From NCBI GenBank assembly GCA_037445555.1, contig JBBIKG010000016.1:1-64000 (forward strand): DNA of 64,000 nt, in the 5' to 3' direction. The notes below the pieces were generated by a model. It saw only the letters and a list, made by a program, of their open reading frames with translations. It did not search any database and was not told the origin of the DNA. This document shows positions 36,392 to 44,325 of this stretch, piece by piece; position 1 is the stretch's first letter; every line of letters starts with the position of its first letter. The stretch comes from JAAYJT01 sp037445555 (GTDB lineage Bacteria > Bacteroidota > Bacteroidia > Bacteroidales > JAAYJT01). The position numbers and the translations under genes were made by a program.

Positions 36392-37063
36392 ATGAAAATT
36401 TATTATTTCTTACCCCTCATGCTTTTTTCCTGCACCCATACACCTAAACCACACCCTGAACCCAAAAATCAGGATTCGTTAAATGCAATAGAGCTGGCAA
36501 TAAATGACAGCATTGCCAGGGAAAATGAAAAGCTTCAGGCATTGAATGATTTGTCGATGAGTGCCTATGGCGGTGCGAGATTTGGAATGAGCGTAGCTGA
36601 AGTGCTACAAACTGAAGGTTTTTCAGGAGGTAGAGCAGACGGCGATATAGTGCGCCCACCATCAGACAAGCGTAGGGTTGGAAATTTTAATTATGATATT
36701 GTGTCGAACTTCCACGAGAATAGACTATACCTGGTCACATTTGGATCGGCCTGGCAGACCGCTTCGTTTATTGAATTCGACATGGTAACCATGCTGAACA
36801 ATCTGAAGGATGTAATTACGATTCGCTATGGTGAGCCTCGCATGAAGTACAAAATGCCCAGTGTCTTGGATTTTGAGCCGGGCGCTCTTCGCTGGGTGTA
36901 CAAATGGGAAATCGCCGAAAAAGTGATCACAATCGGCATGCGCGAGAGTGTCGAGGGTGCCAACTATCAGGCCGTTATGTGGATTTACAACAAACCTATT
37001 TTTGAGCGGATAGGATATAACAAAGCCAACGTCAACAAAGTGAAGGACGCCGCAAAGTTCTGA
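36392..37063 (+). CDS. lipoprotein of unknown function
   Basis: 223 residues. The start MKIYYFLPLMLFSC gives a lipoprotein signal with cysteine 14, followed by a proline/histidine-rich linker (THTPKPHPEPK). The mature part begins with a charged helix, then RFGMSVAEVLQTEGF, which resembles the 'GMs..EV...' segment found in small periplasmic SmpA/BamE-like folds, and ends with beta strands (YEPRMKYK-like, ALRWVYKWE). No family was recognised; the BamE-like resemblance is weak. It lies just downstream of the degraded gene and 335 bases before the giant exported protein. Confidence 0.65.
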   Translation: MKIYYFLPLMLFSCTHTPKPHPEPKNQDSLNAIELAINDSIARENEKLQALNDLSMSAYGGARFGMSVAEVLQTEGFSGGRADGDIVRPPSDKRRVGNFNYDIVSNFHENRLYLVTFGSAWQTASFIEFDMVTMLNNLKDVITIRYGEPRMKYKMPSVLDFEPGALRWVYKWEIAEKVITIGMRESVEGANYQAVMWIYNKPIFERIGYNKANVNKVKDAAKF

Positions 37064-37398
37064 TGTCAAAGCCACATCCAGAAAAGTGCAGGCTGCACCA
37101 TTAAAGCTATTACTTTGATTGGCAGATTCAACCCACAGCCCCAATCGAAAAAACTTTGGCCACAAATCTATTTAGATAAAGAATCATTTTAGCTATTTTT
37201 AGAGCTTGCACCCCCTACATCAGGAAAAGCTGAAGTGTCAAACAGAAGGTATGAAGTGAGAGGACTCATATTCACTCATGTTACACTTTTAAGTTCTGAT
37301 TATAAATTTTGTGATAAAATTTATTAACTTTAAAGCTGAAAATTGGTGGTTAATTAATGGATTATGCCAAATGGCATTTATTATTAAATACTTATAAG
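37064..37398 (+). other. intergenic region before the giant exported protein
   Basis: No open frame or RNA gene is supported. TAACTTTA at 37325-37332 is a one-mismatch -7 element 67 bases upstream of the preferred ATG, with TTTTG at 37307-37311 too close to serve as a normal -33. Nothing else was recognised. Confidence 0.4.
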
Positions 37399-40300
37399 AT
37401 GTCAGCAAAAAACATTTCAGCATCTTTTCTGGCAATTACCCTGGCGAGTATACTATTTTACGTTAACGGAATATTTGCTCTTAATAACCCTCAATCCAGA
37501 TCTTTTATCCATTATGTAATATCTGATATGGGTGGGTGGTATTACAAGGGAGAGAGCGCCAACGGGGATAGTTACATTTTTCAGAATAATTCGCAGAAAA
37601 TAACAGTCAATCTGATCAAAAAACCCCTACCATGCGAAAACCCACAGGAATTCAATCGAGTACTGCTCGGCCTGATACAGGACTTGTCTAAAACACAGGA
37701 ATTTGTGGAGCAGCGCAAGCCGTCGGTACCTTATTCCTTTCTTGAGCAGAGAAACGGTCATTTGCTTATCGTGAAATCCAGGGCCACCGGTGCACGTCGT
37801 TTTATCCTTGCTTACCACATCGGAGCAGAGCTTTACAGGATTGAAATTAAGGATGCTACCGAATTAACCGACCCATCGGGCGATGCGCTATCCTTTATCG
37901 CACGCATCAGGCGTGGTGATGGCACCGGGGCGCCTCCCGTGCCCGACCCACCTCCCATTGATTTGGCACAGCAAAAGCAGACGGCTCCAGGATCAACAAC
38001 AGCAATTAGCAGAAACCCGGCCCATAAGCAAACTACAGACGGGGCCACCCGTACAGAACAATCTACAAAAGAACAATTTACGCAGCAATCCGCAAAAAAC
38101 ACTACTCGCACGGAAAGCGTCTCAGGCAAAAGCATTACCCCTATTGATTGGCAAATTAAACCCGCCGTAATAGAAACCGGGAGCATGCCTGACGTGAAGT
38201 TTGTGGCCACCGATCCTTGTGCTGCCGGAGGCGATAAGGATGGTTTGCCCTGGCAAAAAGGGAAGCCTGCCGAAAAAATTGATTTGCCAAAAGGTGTAGT
38301 AGCTGCCTCACCACCCGTAATCCCAAGTCTAAAGAGTCTTTCGCAAGCCACCTACAATGCTGCCGTTTCGACTGCTTTCGAAGCCATGAGGCTGTTATAT
38401 GGACCGATGAGCGATCAGGACGCCCGGAAATTTGAAGCTGTATGGGTACCGCTCTTCGACTACCCAACACAGGAGGTCATCGATTACCTGAACAAACTAA
38501 ATCCTTTGGTGAGCCAGTTTTTGGTGTGTCGTGAGGCTTATGTCCGCAATCTCAACGATATTCAGATTGTGATGTTTGATGCCGCGCTGGCCATAGAGGC
38601 CGGCGACCAGATGGTTTGGGAGAATGTTATGGCCGAAGCTGCACTTTACACCAGTTCGCTGCAATCAATCGAAGTCGCCATGAAAAACCTTGCCAATCAG
38701 ATTGATGCCATGGGCAACCCGCCCAACCCTAATACTGCCAAGTGTGAGGCCCAGCGCAGGTATAAAAAACTGATTACGCAACAAGATGATTTGGAATGCA
38801 TTTCGGAATTTGACGGTGTATGGGTTGGCTATTCCGAGGGGCATGATTGGGATGAATTTTTGCCCAGAAAGCCCGTGCTTTTCTTTTTTTACTCAATGCC
38901 ATTTAAAAATCCTTTTTTACATGGGAAACAGACGTGTAGTACAATTGGTATGTACCAACGGCATCATTCCGGATATGATTTAGAATGGGCCAATCAGGAG
39001 ATAAGTGCATGGGATGCACCAGTGGCAAGGTTTTATTTTAGCCGTGCCATAGAGGAAGGATTGACAGTGGATAAAACCGGCATGAGGTACAGCTATATAG
39101 AAAATGGACACGGAGAAGATTATAAAATCAGTGTTGTATTGCAAAAAGTCGCTGGCACTTTACCCCCTCCTGATCCGGGTACCGATGAACAGCGGCTGGA
39201 GGAATTGAAAGCAATCAAAGATTCGCTGGAAGCCCAAATGAAATCAATCCCGCCTAAATACTCGGAAGGGCTTGATCTTTCTGAAGCCAACGGGTTTGGC
39301 CAAGCATATAAGAATTGGCGGGCATCTAAAGAATTCCAGAAACTCGCAGATCGAGTATATTGGTGCGAATTCAACATTGATAAACTTGCCGGATTTCTCG
39401 AAGGAAGACCAATCATCCATGCAGCTGCTCAGTATTGGATGAATAACCTGCCTTATGGTGTGGACGTTGATGGTCAAGTTCTTGCCCACATCGTGGCTTT
39501 CACAAAAATTGCACAGGCCATTGTGGCAGGCCACTCAGTCGAAAAAGCCAACATAAAACGCGACCCTCCTCCTGCAACCACAAACACTACTCCAAATCAG
39601 ACTGACGAGGCAGCAAAGGAGTCGATAACTTTCCACCTTGAAATGGTTAACTTATTGAAAATAAATCTTGAGCGCGAAGCAGCCGACCGTGATAAAGCAT
39701 GGCAGGATTTGGGCAAAGCAAAAACTCCTGCTGAAGCGGAAAATATTGCCCGCCGCATAAAGGAATTTGACCTACGAATCATTAATCTTCAGTCGAATAT
39801 TCAGTCTGAGCAGGATCTGGCCGATTCCTACAAAACCGGCCAGCTTATACGGACGCGCACAGCTTTCGACGATTATGCCCATTCCACCTTCATTGACAAT
39901 ATCCGTGAAAATGCAGCTCGCATGGATGCCACGCGGCGGATTGCAGAACGAATCAACCGGCAGATCGAGCTGCTGCCATGGGAGCTGCGGGCGGCTGCCC
40001 GTGAACAGGCCTCCAGGGTTCTGGATGCCAAAACCGTGGCTTCGGGCGACATCGAAAAAGCCCGAAAGTTCGCCCAGACCGTAACTAATCAGGTACAGGG
40101 ATATGCCGAGTTTGACCACGCCAAGGCAAAGGAGGCAGAGGTGAATGCAGAGCAGAACGAGTTTTATGCTCAAATGACCATAGTGGCAGCCGGTGCCGGT
40201 GCCATAGGATTCGGGTCGGCAGCACTGGTTGAAGCATTTGGAGCCCAAAGTGCTGCGGCCATTTACGGAGCTAAGGCTCTTGGAGCCATTTATGGTGGAA

Positions 40301-41613
40301 CCACCGGAATGATTGCAGGCGGGCCCAAAGAAGGGATTACTCAGGCCGTTTCCTACTGGTCGCCCATGGGCTATGCCGCTACCCAGTTTGTAGATGGTTT
40401 TCAGAAGGCTGGTTACCAAAAAGACGCCACCCTTGCTTCGCAGGTCTGGGAAGGAGCCCAGCAGGCTGGAAGTGCCTGGCTTATGGGAAAGGCTTTTGAA
40501 TTTGGAACCAGCCTTGTTGTCAAGGGAAGCCTGAAATATTTCGGGAGTGAAAGCCGCCTCTTCAAACCCGTAGTCAACACACCTGCGCAGCGAGCGAAGC
40601 AGGTGTTGGAATATATACGGACACAACAAAAACTGCTGAATGCGCAAGACGAGATAAATACTTTCAAACAGCTCGAATCGCAATTATCCATATTGAAGAG
40701 GGATCCAGTGGCGAATGCATCAAAAATCTCTCAGATGGAAAAAGAGCTTAACCAGTTGGCTGCCGGCTTGAACATGTCCTACTTCACTAAATGGAATCTA
40801 AAATACAAGGCCGATCCGCTGACAAGGTCAAAATTTGATCGTCGCGTACAGCAAAACTATTCGGAAATGACACCCGGGATGAAGAACAGGCTCGAACAAC
40901 AGGGATACGATATGGACGGTATCGATTTCGTACAGTTTCGTAATGCCAATAGTGGGGGCACTTCGAGTATGGATATGGACCTTGTTCCGGTTCGCGCAGG
41001 GACTAAAGCCGAACCTGCTCTTAATATCGATGGGAAAAAGATGGTAAGGAAAAAAGACGGTTCCTTGGTTTCGCTCGAACAATTCAATGATGATGCCCAA
41101 AAAGCCATGAACCTGGAATACCGTCAAAAAACCGGATTAAGCGCGCCTGCCTCGGACATGAACCTCGTGACATCTGTTCATAAAGAGGCCTTTGCAACTC
41201 CACGGTTGCTCGAAAAAGGGGTTGACTTTTCAACCTTCACACCCGACGAAATTGCCAGCGTCGGAAAAGTACTGGAGGTGAAGATGGCAGGAATAGATAA
41301 AAACAAAATGCTGACCAACACCGCTAAAATGCAGGCCAAATGCCGCGAGGCCACCAAGGAGGTTGAAAATATGCTTATCCCTAAACTGAAATCTGATCTT
41401 AACCAAGCCCCTAAGGGCAGTATTAAAGAGAAGCAGCTAAGGCAAGACATCGAGTATTGGGAGGATATGCTTAGAAATCTCAAGAAAATCGGGACTGAAG
41501 AAATAAATCCCATGGAAATTATGCGAATTAACCGGGAAATTACGCAAAAAACTGGCGGATCTGACGTCAATGTGGTTGTGGCAGATGTGGCCCGCTCATT
41601 TGGGAAAAAATAG
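37399..41613 (+). CDS. giant exported protein of unknown function with polymorphic-toxin-like architecture
   Basis: 1404 residues from the ATG at 37399, which gives a good signal peptide (MSAKNISASFLAITLASILF); an ATG at 37357 adds 14 residues. Regions in order: a beta-rich domain (~30-170); a P/S/T/Q-rich linker (~175-260) including PPVPDPPPID; an alpha-rich middle with several cysteines; a second proline-rich linker near 590; long charged coiled-coil helices (~720-920); a Gly/Ala-rich hydrophobic stretch (~925-1010) like a membrane-inserting or pre-toxin segment; and a charged C-terminal region (~1050-1404) containing GGTSSMDMDLVP near 1184. That last motif faintly recalls nucleotidyltransferase acid motifs, but the spacing is not canonical. 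No T9SS sorting domain and no adjacent same-strand immunity gene are present. The function is unknown. It faces the four-gene exported cluster downstream. Confidence 0.75.
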   Translation: MSAKNISASFLAITLASILFYVNGIFALNNPQSRSFIHYVISDMGGWYYKGESANGDSYIFQNNSQKITVNLIKKPLPCENPQEFNRVLLGLIQDLSKTQEFVEQRKPSVPYSFLEQRNGHLLIVKSRATGARRFILAYHIGAELYRIEIKDATELTDPSGDALSFIARIRRGDGTGAPPVPDPPPIDLAQQKQTAPGSTTAISRNPAHKQTTDGATRTEQSTKEQFTQQSAKNTTRTESVSGKSITPIDWQIKPAVIETGSMPDVKFVATDPCAAGGDKDGLPWQKGKPAEKIDLPKGVVAASPPVIPSLKSLSQATYNAAVSTAFEAMRLLYGPMSDQDARKFEAVWVPLFDYPTQEVIDYLNKLNPLVSQFLVCREAYVRNLNDIQIVMFDAALAIEAGDQMVWENVMAEAALYTSSLQSIEVAMKNLANQIDAMGNPPNPNTAKCEAQRRYKKLITQQDDLECISEFDGVWVGYSEGHDWDEFLPRKPVLFFFYSMPFKNPFLHGKQTCSTIGMYQRHHSGYDLEWANQEISAWDAPVARFYFSRAIEEGLTVDKTGMRYSYIENGHGEDYKISVVLQKVAGTLPPPDPGTDEQRLEELKAIKDSLEAQMKSIPPKYSEGLDLSEANGFGQAYKNWRASKEFQKLADRVYWCEFNIDKLAGFLEGRPIIHAAAQYWMNNLPYGVDVDGQVLAHIVAFTKIAQAIVAGHSVEKANIKRDPPPATTNTTPNQTDEAAKESITFHLEMVNLLKINLEREAADRDKAWQDLGKAKTPAEAENIARRIKEFDLRIINLQSNIQSEQDLADSYKTGQLIRTRTAFDDYAHSTFIDNIRENAARMDATRRIAERINRQIELLPWELRAAAREQASRVLDAKTVASGDIEKARKFAQTVTNQVQGYAEFDHAKAKEAEVNAEQNEFYAQMTIVAAGAGAIGFGSAALVEAFGAQSAAAIYGAKALGAIYGGTTGMIAGGPKEGITQAVSYWSPMGYAATQFVDGFQKAGYQKDATLASQVWEGAQQAGSAWLMGKAFEFGTSLVVKGSLKYFGSESRLFKPVVNTPAQRAKQVLEYIRTQQKLLNAQDEINTFKQLESQLSILKRDPVANASKISQMEKELNQLAAGLNMSYFTKWNLKYKADPLTRSKFDRRVQQNYSEMTPGMKNRLEQQGYDMDGIDFVQFRNANSGGTSSMDMDLVPVRAGTKAEPALNIDGKKMVRKKDGSLVSLEQFNDDAQKAMNLEYRQKTGLSAPASDMNLVTSVHKEAFATPRLLEKGVDFSTFTPDEIASVGKVLEVKMAGIDKNKMLTNTAKMQAKCREATKEVENMLIPKLKSDLNQAPKGSIKEKQLRQDIEYWEDMLRNLKKIGTEEINPMEIMRINREITQKTGGSDVNVVVADVARSFGKK

Positions 41614-41757
41614 AACCTGATGTTTTCTTTCTGACTGCATCTTGTGAACATACTGCAGTAACCTTCAGCAGAAATCAAGCTATTAACCTATGGGGTGAGC
41701 TTTGGATTTAAACGATTTACTAACCTTCTGATTTTAATTGAAGTCCATAAAAAAAGA

Positions 41758-41794
41758 AACCGGCAAAGGCTCATTACCTTGCCGGTTCTGTTTT
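41758..41794. terminator. bidirectional Rho-independent terminator
   Basis: A stem of AACCGGCAA (41758-41766) with TTGCCGGTT (41779-41787), extended by GG/CC after one bulged A, has a seven-base loop. Plus-strand T-run follows (TTTT at 41791-41794), and a longer T-run follows on the minus strand because of the A-tract at 41749-41755. It separates the giant protein gene from the convergent four-gene cluster. Confidence 0.8.
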
Positions 41795-41821
41795 AATGAA
41801 CATCAGCGTATGTACATCCTA

Positions 41822-42787
41822 TCAAAACACCCAAAGCAGATTTTGATAGGTTATTACTGGTTGCTGGTTTTCGCCCCAGGCAACGCCGATATCCCTGAAG
41901 GCACGTATGCGGAGTGCTTCAAGCTTCACTTCGTTTTCAAATTGTTTCACAAAAAAGTCCCAGTCGCGTTTTTCGTCTTTCAGCACCTTGGCTGCCATTT
42001 GTCCGATGATGCCCTGTGCATCTTTGTAACACCTTGAATCGGGATCAATCCGGCAAAGTATGGCACCTGCCTTGAGAGCTCCGTTAGAGTTAGGCTCTGC
42101 AGCCCAAAGGTAGGTAGCAGCCGAAATCATCATCTGGCAGTCATGATCAATAAAATCCTGATAAATTGGTCCGATTTCTTTCAAAGCGCGCATATAACAG
42201 TCCTTGCTCACCTCAGGCACACCCGATAAGGCAGTTAGGGCCTCTCTGAACTGGTTTTGGACCGCAAGTGATTTGGCACGTGCAATCACAAAATCGCATC
42301 TTGAATTATAATATTCAATAATCTTTCTTTTGCCATCGTCGAGAAACTTCTTGACATTCTGGTTTTTGAGGTTAATTGGCCGCAGCGCATTGGTGTATGC
42401 CCTGTTTTCGTTGGTTCCTGCTCCTTTGGTGGTAAAGGAGGTAGTGCTCAGGATATTTTTATCCACATAATCGACCAGGTAGAGAAATACCTGGAAGGAA
42501 TATGTTTGCATAGTCGGAGTGGATGGCACTATATCCTTGCCGAGCGTTTCCATCTTGGCAGTCACACAAAAACGCGGGCTTACCCCTTTGCCACCCATGC
42601 CATATTCCGTAACGGCCTCAATAAGTTTACTTTCGAGCAGGCTCCGAGCGAATTCAGGAATCTTTGAGACCTGTTCGGGAATGATTACATCCAGTGCAAT
42701 ACGATCGATGTCGCTGGCCTCGCCAAGGTCATTTTGCGAATACCCGATGAAAGGCATTAAGAAAAGGATAAGTAATAATTTTTTCAT
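41822..42787 (-). CDS. exported protein of unknown function, last gene of the four-gene cluster
   Basis: 321 residues. There is a signal peptide (MKKLLLILFLMPFIGYSQ). The N-terminal half is a mixed alpha/beta domain containing ALDVIIPEQ, FARSLLESKLIEAVTEYG, FCVTAKMETLGKDI and a YSFQVFLYLVDYV strand. This pattern (a helix that helps define a conserved gene product, then 'R(F)xVTA' strands) recalls CsgG/TolB-N-like folds, which is an inference only. The C-terminal half is helical with TPR-like spacing (AKSLAVQNQFREALTALSG; YMRALKEIG). It lies 12 bases after its upstream neighbour and is expected to be cotranscribed. Confidence 0.7.
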   Translation of the reverse strand: MKKLLLILFLMPFIGYSQNDLGEASDIDRIALDVIIPEQVSKIPEFARSLLESKLIEAVTEYGMGGKGVSPRFCVTAKMETLGKDIVPSTPTMQTYSFQVFLYLVDYVDKNILSTTSFTTKGAGTNENRAYTNALRPINLKNQNVKKFLDDGKRKIIEYYNSRCDFVIARAKSLAVQNQFREALTALSGVPEVSKDCYMRALKEIGPIYQDFIDHDCQMMISAATYLWAAEPNSNGALKAGAILCRIDPDSRCYKDAQGIIGQMAAKVLKDEKRDWDFFVKQFENEVKLEALRIRAFRDIGVAWGENQQPVITYQNLLWVF

Positions 42788-42799
42788 GTCGGCATCGTT

Positions 42800-43759
42800 T
42801 TATTTTTCGCCAATAATAAGCCATATTTCGCCAAGGCCCCGAGTATGAATCTTCACATCCTGTGTGAATGGAGTTCTGGTGAGCATTGTACGCAAATCAC
42901 GAACCCAGCGCCGTGTATCCATGGCACGCTGGCGTTCATCGTAAAGAGGAATCCGCACCTGCTCAAATCGAATAACATATTGAGTATAGGTGCCCGTATT
43001 AAAACGGCCCCGAACCGTGTTGTCAGCCACCCAGTCTTCAATAATCTCTCCCAGCTCAAGGCGTTGGCCGTTAAAATTGAAAACCTCTTCCAGATCTATG
43101 GGCGAGGTATCCCAAACCCGTACCTGGAAAACAATTTCACGTCCGTTTTCAAATAGGTCGTTGAAATGGCTCTGAAGCCTGGCGTTAAAGTCTTCGATGT
43201 GCGAAAGCACAGCTTCTTCGAGCAGAACCGGTGTAAGCGTAGCAAATGAAGGTGAACCGGTACCCTGGGCGCCGGCAATCTGCTTGTTGGTGTAGGCATC
43301 AAAGCCCTGCAACATGAAAGTGATGGATCTCTGCGGCCCCAATTGATTAATGACGTATGTAAGCTGGATGATAATATCTGCATTGGCAGCCCGCTGCAGT
43401 ATATCGATCGGGTTTTCGGCAAGGTTGGCTCCTGATTTTGAGCTAAGTGCTGATAGTTCTCCGCTCTCCTGTTCCATGTTTTTTAGGGCGGTTTCAAGAT
43501 TTACCAGAGGAAATCCCCGGTCGGCCATCATGGTATTGATTTTCGCAATAGTCATCAGCAAATCGGTCTCATTCTGAATGGCCGTTTTGTAATCGGGAAG
43601 GGTCTTAAGCGTACCCATCTCGTCAAAGGTCATCGTGTAGCCATTCTTTATGCACCAGTTGTCGGACGGGACCACCATGATGGTAGGTTTTTTGGCCTGT
43701 CCGAAAGCCAGGATTGCCATGGCCAGCAAAACGCCCGTAATTGTTAGTTTGATTCTCAT
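42800..43759 (-). CDS. exported DUF6175-like protein
   Basis: 319 residues with a signal peptide ending AILAFGQ. The mature start KPTIMVVPSDNWCIKNGYTM, then MMADRGFPLVNLETALK and a ADIIIQLTYVIN strand, match my memory of the Bacteroidota family DUF6175. A start of 'PxIMVVPSD' followed by 'xxRGFxxxxxE' and 'ADxxI' is also the layout of TolB-N/CsgG-type folds, so a distant relation to outer-membrane export factors is possible. No enzymatic motif is seen. It is the third gene of the cluster in the direction of transcription, 18 bases from the next upstream gene. Confidence 0.72.
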   Translation of the reverse strand: MRIKLTITGVLLAMAILAFGQAKKPTIMVVPSDNWCIKNGYTMTFDEMGTLKTLPDYKTAIQNETDLLMTIAKINTMMADRGFPLVNLETALKNMEQESGELSALSSKSGANLAENPIDILQRAANADIIIQLTYVINQLGPQRSITFMLQGFDAYTNKQIAGAQGTGSPSFATLTPVLLEEAVLSHIEDFNARLQSHFNDLFENGREIVFQVRVWDTSPIDLEEVFNFNGQRLELGEIIEDWVADNTVRGRFNTGTYTQYVIRFEQVRIPLYDERQRAMDTRRWVRDLRTMLTRTPFTQDVKIHTRGLGEIWLIIGEK

Positions 43760-43777
43760 TTTGGTAGTGGATTGATG

Positions 43778-44290
43778 TTAAAAGCCCTGCCCGAGTTTTG
43801 GTATGATGCCGGCAGCCTCCAGTTCGCGGCGAAGCTGGGCATGCATGACCGACACAATAACTCCGACTTTATATGTATTCCGGTCGATTTTGATCCGGTC
43901 AACGGATCCGTCGCCGGTTTGTGAGCAAAAGCGAAGATAGCTGCCTCCATCGCTGAAGAAGTTCTGGAAATAATCGGCGTGTTGCACTTCAGCACCCGGT
44001 TTGGTTACAAGTGGGCTTTGCATACATCCCGGTTTGCCACCAATAATACCCTTGAACAACACTGCATGAACGGCATTCTTGCGGGCCTGATAAATGGCAT
44101 CATCAGGCTTTTTGCCGAAAGCCCAAACCTTGACCAGCTGAGTACCGTCCATGCCGGTTCCCATACATTCAACTTCATAGTTTCCGATAACGTACCCGGC
44201 AGCTTTTCGCTGGGTGCGGGTTTGACCGTTCACTGTTGCTATCCAGACTATTACCAGAATAAGCAACCCGGCAATTTCTTTTATTCTCAT
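43778..44290 (-). CDS. small exported protein of unknown function, LPP20/FlgT-like pattern
   Basis: 170 residues. Signal peptide (MRIKEIAGLLILVIVWIATVNG). The mature protein has strands around YEVECMGTGMDGTQLVKVWAFGK followed by a helix PDDAIYQARKNAVHAVLFKGI. The 'strand-GxxA-x-A-x-QAR-x-NA' order is the pattern of LPP20/FlgT-N-type domains, which is an inference. Two later cysteines (PGCMQS, RFCSQT) may form a disulfide. It lies between the barrel protein and the DUF6175-like protein, 35 and 18 bases from them. Confidence 0.68.
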   Translation of the reverse strand: MRIKEIAGLLILVIVWIATVNGQTRTQRKAAGYVIGNYEVECMGTGMDGTQLVKVWAFGKKPDDAIYQARKNAVHAVLFKGIIGGKPGCMQSPLVTKPGAEVQHADYFQNFFSDGGSYLRFCSQTGDGSVDRIKIDRNTYKVGVIVSVMHAQLRRELEAAGIIPKLGQGF

Positions 44291-44325
44291 ACTCGATAAT
44301 AATTAAGTTTCTAAAATATTTATGA

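Noticed and set aside
36223..36447. 74-codon open frame overlapping the degraded gene and the lipoprotein start
   Set aside because: It reads through the lipoprotein's start in another frame and has no recognisable domain.
31005..37120. similar short words (CAAAGCCAC and ATTACTTTG) on both sides of the restriction island, as possible insertion-site repeats
   Set aside because: The matches are short and interrupted, and their spacing differs between copies; this is likely chance.
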